From Porphyromonadaceae bacterium (GTDB lineage: Bacteria > Bacteroidota > Bacteroidia > Bacteroidales > Tannerellaceae): DNA of 7,292 nt. Within the stretch, counting starts at the first letter, position 1, and every line of letters starts with the position of its first letter. Of the stretch, positions 6,405 through 7,292 are shown in pieces. The stretch covers positions 2,072 to 9,363 of the forward strand of contig DOZP01000156.1 of assembly GCA_003517945.1 (NCBI GenBank). The letters run 5' to 3'. The notes under the pieces were generated by a model. The model was not told where the DNA came from and searched no databases. It worked only from the letters and a program-made list of their open reading frames with translations. The position numbers and the translations under genes were made by a program.

Positions 6405-6962
6405 ATGAGGGTTGCTTTTTTGATGATACTGTCTTTGCTAATCTGTTTTGCCGGTCATACGCAAAAAACAGATGTGCATGGCGCCAGAAAGAATGTACGG
6501 GTTTCGGGTGATGTCCTTGTGGGTGCAATTCCCGCGGCCTGTCTGATTACGACACTTGTTCTTCAGGATTGGGAAGGATTGAAGCAGGGAGCGTTTTCCG
6601 GGGCGCTCACGGTAGGAGTAAGCTACGGATTGAAATATCTTGTGGATAAGGAGAGGCCGGATCATAGTAATAACAGGTCGTTTCCTTCTTTGCATACGGG
6701 TGTCAGTTTCACCGGAGCCGCTTTTATTCAGCGAAGATACGGTTGGAAGTGGGGTGCTCCGGCTTATGCGGTCGCTTCTTATGTCGGCTGGAGCCGTGTA
6801 TATGGCAAAAAGCACGATTGGTGGGACGTGACGGCAGGAGCGGCATTGGGTATCGGGAGCGCCTATCTGTTTACCCGGCCTTTTGCCGAAAAGCATAATC
6901 TGACTATCGCGCCTGTTGCAGGTAAACAGCATATAGGCTTATATGCATCGTTTAATTTTTGA
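6405..6962 (+). CDS. PAP2-family membrane phosphatase
   Basis: A 185-residue phosphatase of the PAP2 / acid phosphatase family, which hydrolyses lipid phosphates or pyrophosphates at the periplasmic face. The three signature motifs are intact: K77-x6-R84-P85; P94-S-L-H97 (a PSGH variant with L for G); and S130-R131-x5-H137-x3-D141. H97 and H137 are the expected catalytic histidines. The first 17 residues (M-R-V-A-F-L-M-I-L-S-L-L-I-C-F-A-G) look like a signal peptide or first helix; several more hydrophobic segments follow (about 36-53, 62-79, 116-130, 143-157). ATG at 6405 is preferred over the in-frame upstream opening at 6276, which overlaps the kinase gene. ATG at 6423 is an alternative that shortens the signal. 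Candidate substrates are undecaprenyl pyrophosphate, phosphatidate/PGP and lipid A; the sequence does not decide. Confidence 0.92.
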   Translation: MRVAFLMILSLLICFAGHTQKTDVHGARKNVRVSGDVLVGAIPAACLITTLVLQDWEGLKQGAFSGALTVGVSYGLKYLVDKERPDHSNNRSFPSLHTGVSFTGAAFIQRRYGWKWGAPAYAVASYVGWSRVYGKKHDWWDVTAGAALGIGSAYLFTRPFAEKHNLTIAPVAGKQHIGLYASFNF

Positions 6963-6980
6963 TCTGATTTACAGATTTTT
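6962..6980 (+). terminator. Possible weak terminator after the PAP2 gene
   Basis: A 5-bp inverted repeat ATCTG (6962-6966) / CAGAT (6972-6976) with loop ATTTA is followed by TTTT. It lies directly at the PAP2 stop codon, in the 32-bp gap before the convergent gene. The stem is short and AT-rich, so function is uncertain. Confidence 0.4.
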
Positions 6981-6994
6981 CAGGCTTCTTGTGA

Positions 6995-7292
6995 TTAATA
7001 ATTGTCAATGATTAATCCGCCTACCGTTTTTCGGTCTAAAGAGTGTAGCCCCGGCTTATAGGTTTTAGCCGTATCCGTCCGGTGTGTATTATCATGTATA
7101 TCCGCATTTGTCGAATATGTACGGCCGCCTGTGTTTGTACCGGTAATGTAGTCCAGCGCTATGCCGAAAAGCCGTTCCCTGGAGTCTCCAAGGTCATAGA
7201 TATGATCCTGCAACGTGACATAACCCTGGTTATCATAATCAAAAACATCTCCTTTTTCGATATCGGGTATCCAGCCGTCCGCGTAATCCGAT
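6995..7292 (-). CDS. C-terminus of an unidentified convergent gene (5' partial, EF-hand-like loop)
   Basis: The minus-strand frame is open from the right edge (first full codon at 7291-7289) to a TAA at 6997-6995, giving 98 visible residues. The TTG at 7213-7211 is internal, not a start. The fragment is soluble and Asp-rich, with no membrane segment. Visible residues 18-29 (7240-7205) read D-Y-D-N-Q-G-Y-V-T-L-Q-D, close to an EF-hand loop: acidic at 1, 3 and 12, Gly at 6, hydrophobic at 8. Position 5 is Gln rather than Asp/Asn. Later stretches include L-F-G-I-A-L-D-Y-I, T-N-T-G-G-R-T-Y and G-G-L-I-I-D-N-Y at the end. I do not recognise the family. That it is a real gene is supported by the uninterrupted frame, protein-like composition and convergent layout. 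Confidence 0.6.
   Translation of the reverse strand, partial: SDYADGWIPDIEKGDVFDYDNQGYVTLQDHIYDLGDSRERLFGIALDYITGTNTGGRTYSTNADIHDNTHRTDTAKTYKPGLHSLDRKTVGGLIIDNY

Noticed and set aside
6438..6932. 164-codon minus-strand frame opposite the PAP2 gene
   Set aside because: It is antisense to a gene with intact catalytic motifs; its Arg/Ser/Cys-rich composition is typical of a shadow frame.

Overview
The window looks like a piece of a Bacteroidota chromosome, most likely order Bacteroidales. A Parabacteroides-like or related host is a guess from protein style only. Three things support this: a giant secreted protein built of Listeria-Bacteroides (InlB B-type) repeats and ending in a Por-secretion/T9SS type A-like tail; a TAnnTTTG-type -7 promoter element before the second gene; and weak or absent Shine-Dalgarno sequences.

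Layout. (1) Positions 1-5756 (+) hold the 3' part of one very large surface or secreted protein gene. The frame is open through the left edge, so the N-terminus and signal peptide are not in view. The visible order is: a ~100-residue beta-rich domain; a C-type lectin-like domain with a complete EPN/WND calcium-site signature; a DUF11-like domain; a divergent InlB-type module; eight short (73-78 aa) InlB-type repeats; four longer (103-107 aa) repeats, each ending in an Asp/Gly/Pro linker; a ~320-residue unique region; and a C-terminal sorting-type domain. (2) A rho-independent terminator follows at 5784-5821. The rest of the 253-bp gap holds only a probable promoter for the next unit. (3) Positions 6010-6962 (+) hold a two-gene lipid-phosphate unit: a DgkA/undecaprenol-kinase-family membrane kinase and, 17 bp later, a PAP2-family phosphatase with all its catalytic motifs. 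(4) A small possible terminator lies at 6962-6980. It is followed by the C-terminal 98 residues of a convergent minus-strand gene that runs off the right edge and that I do not recognise.

How the parts relate. The adhesin-like gene is transcriptionally insulated from the kinase/phosphatase pair. The pair plausibly acts on a shared lipid carrier pool (undecaprenol, its phosphate and pyrophosphate) or on other membrane lipid phosphates. The lectin-like domain at the exposed end of a long repeat stalk suggests glycan binding. I see no defence system, CRISPR array, IS element, tRNA or rRNA. The most unusual content is the architecture and internal repeat history of the giant protein.
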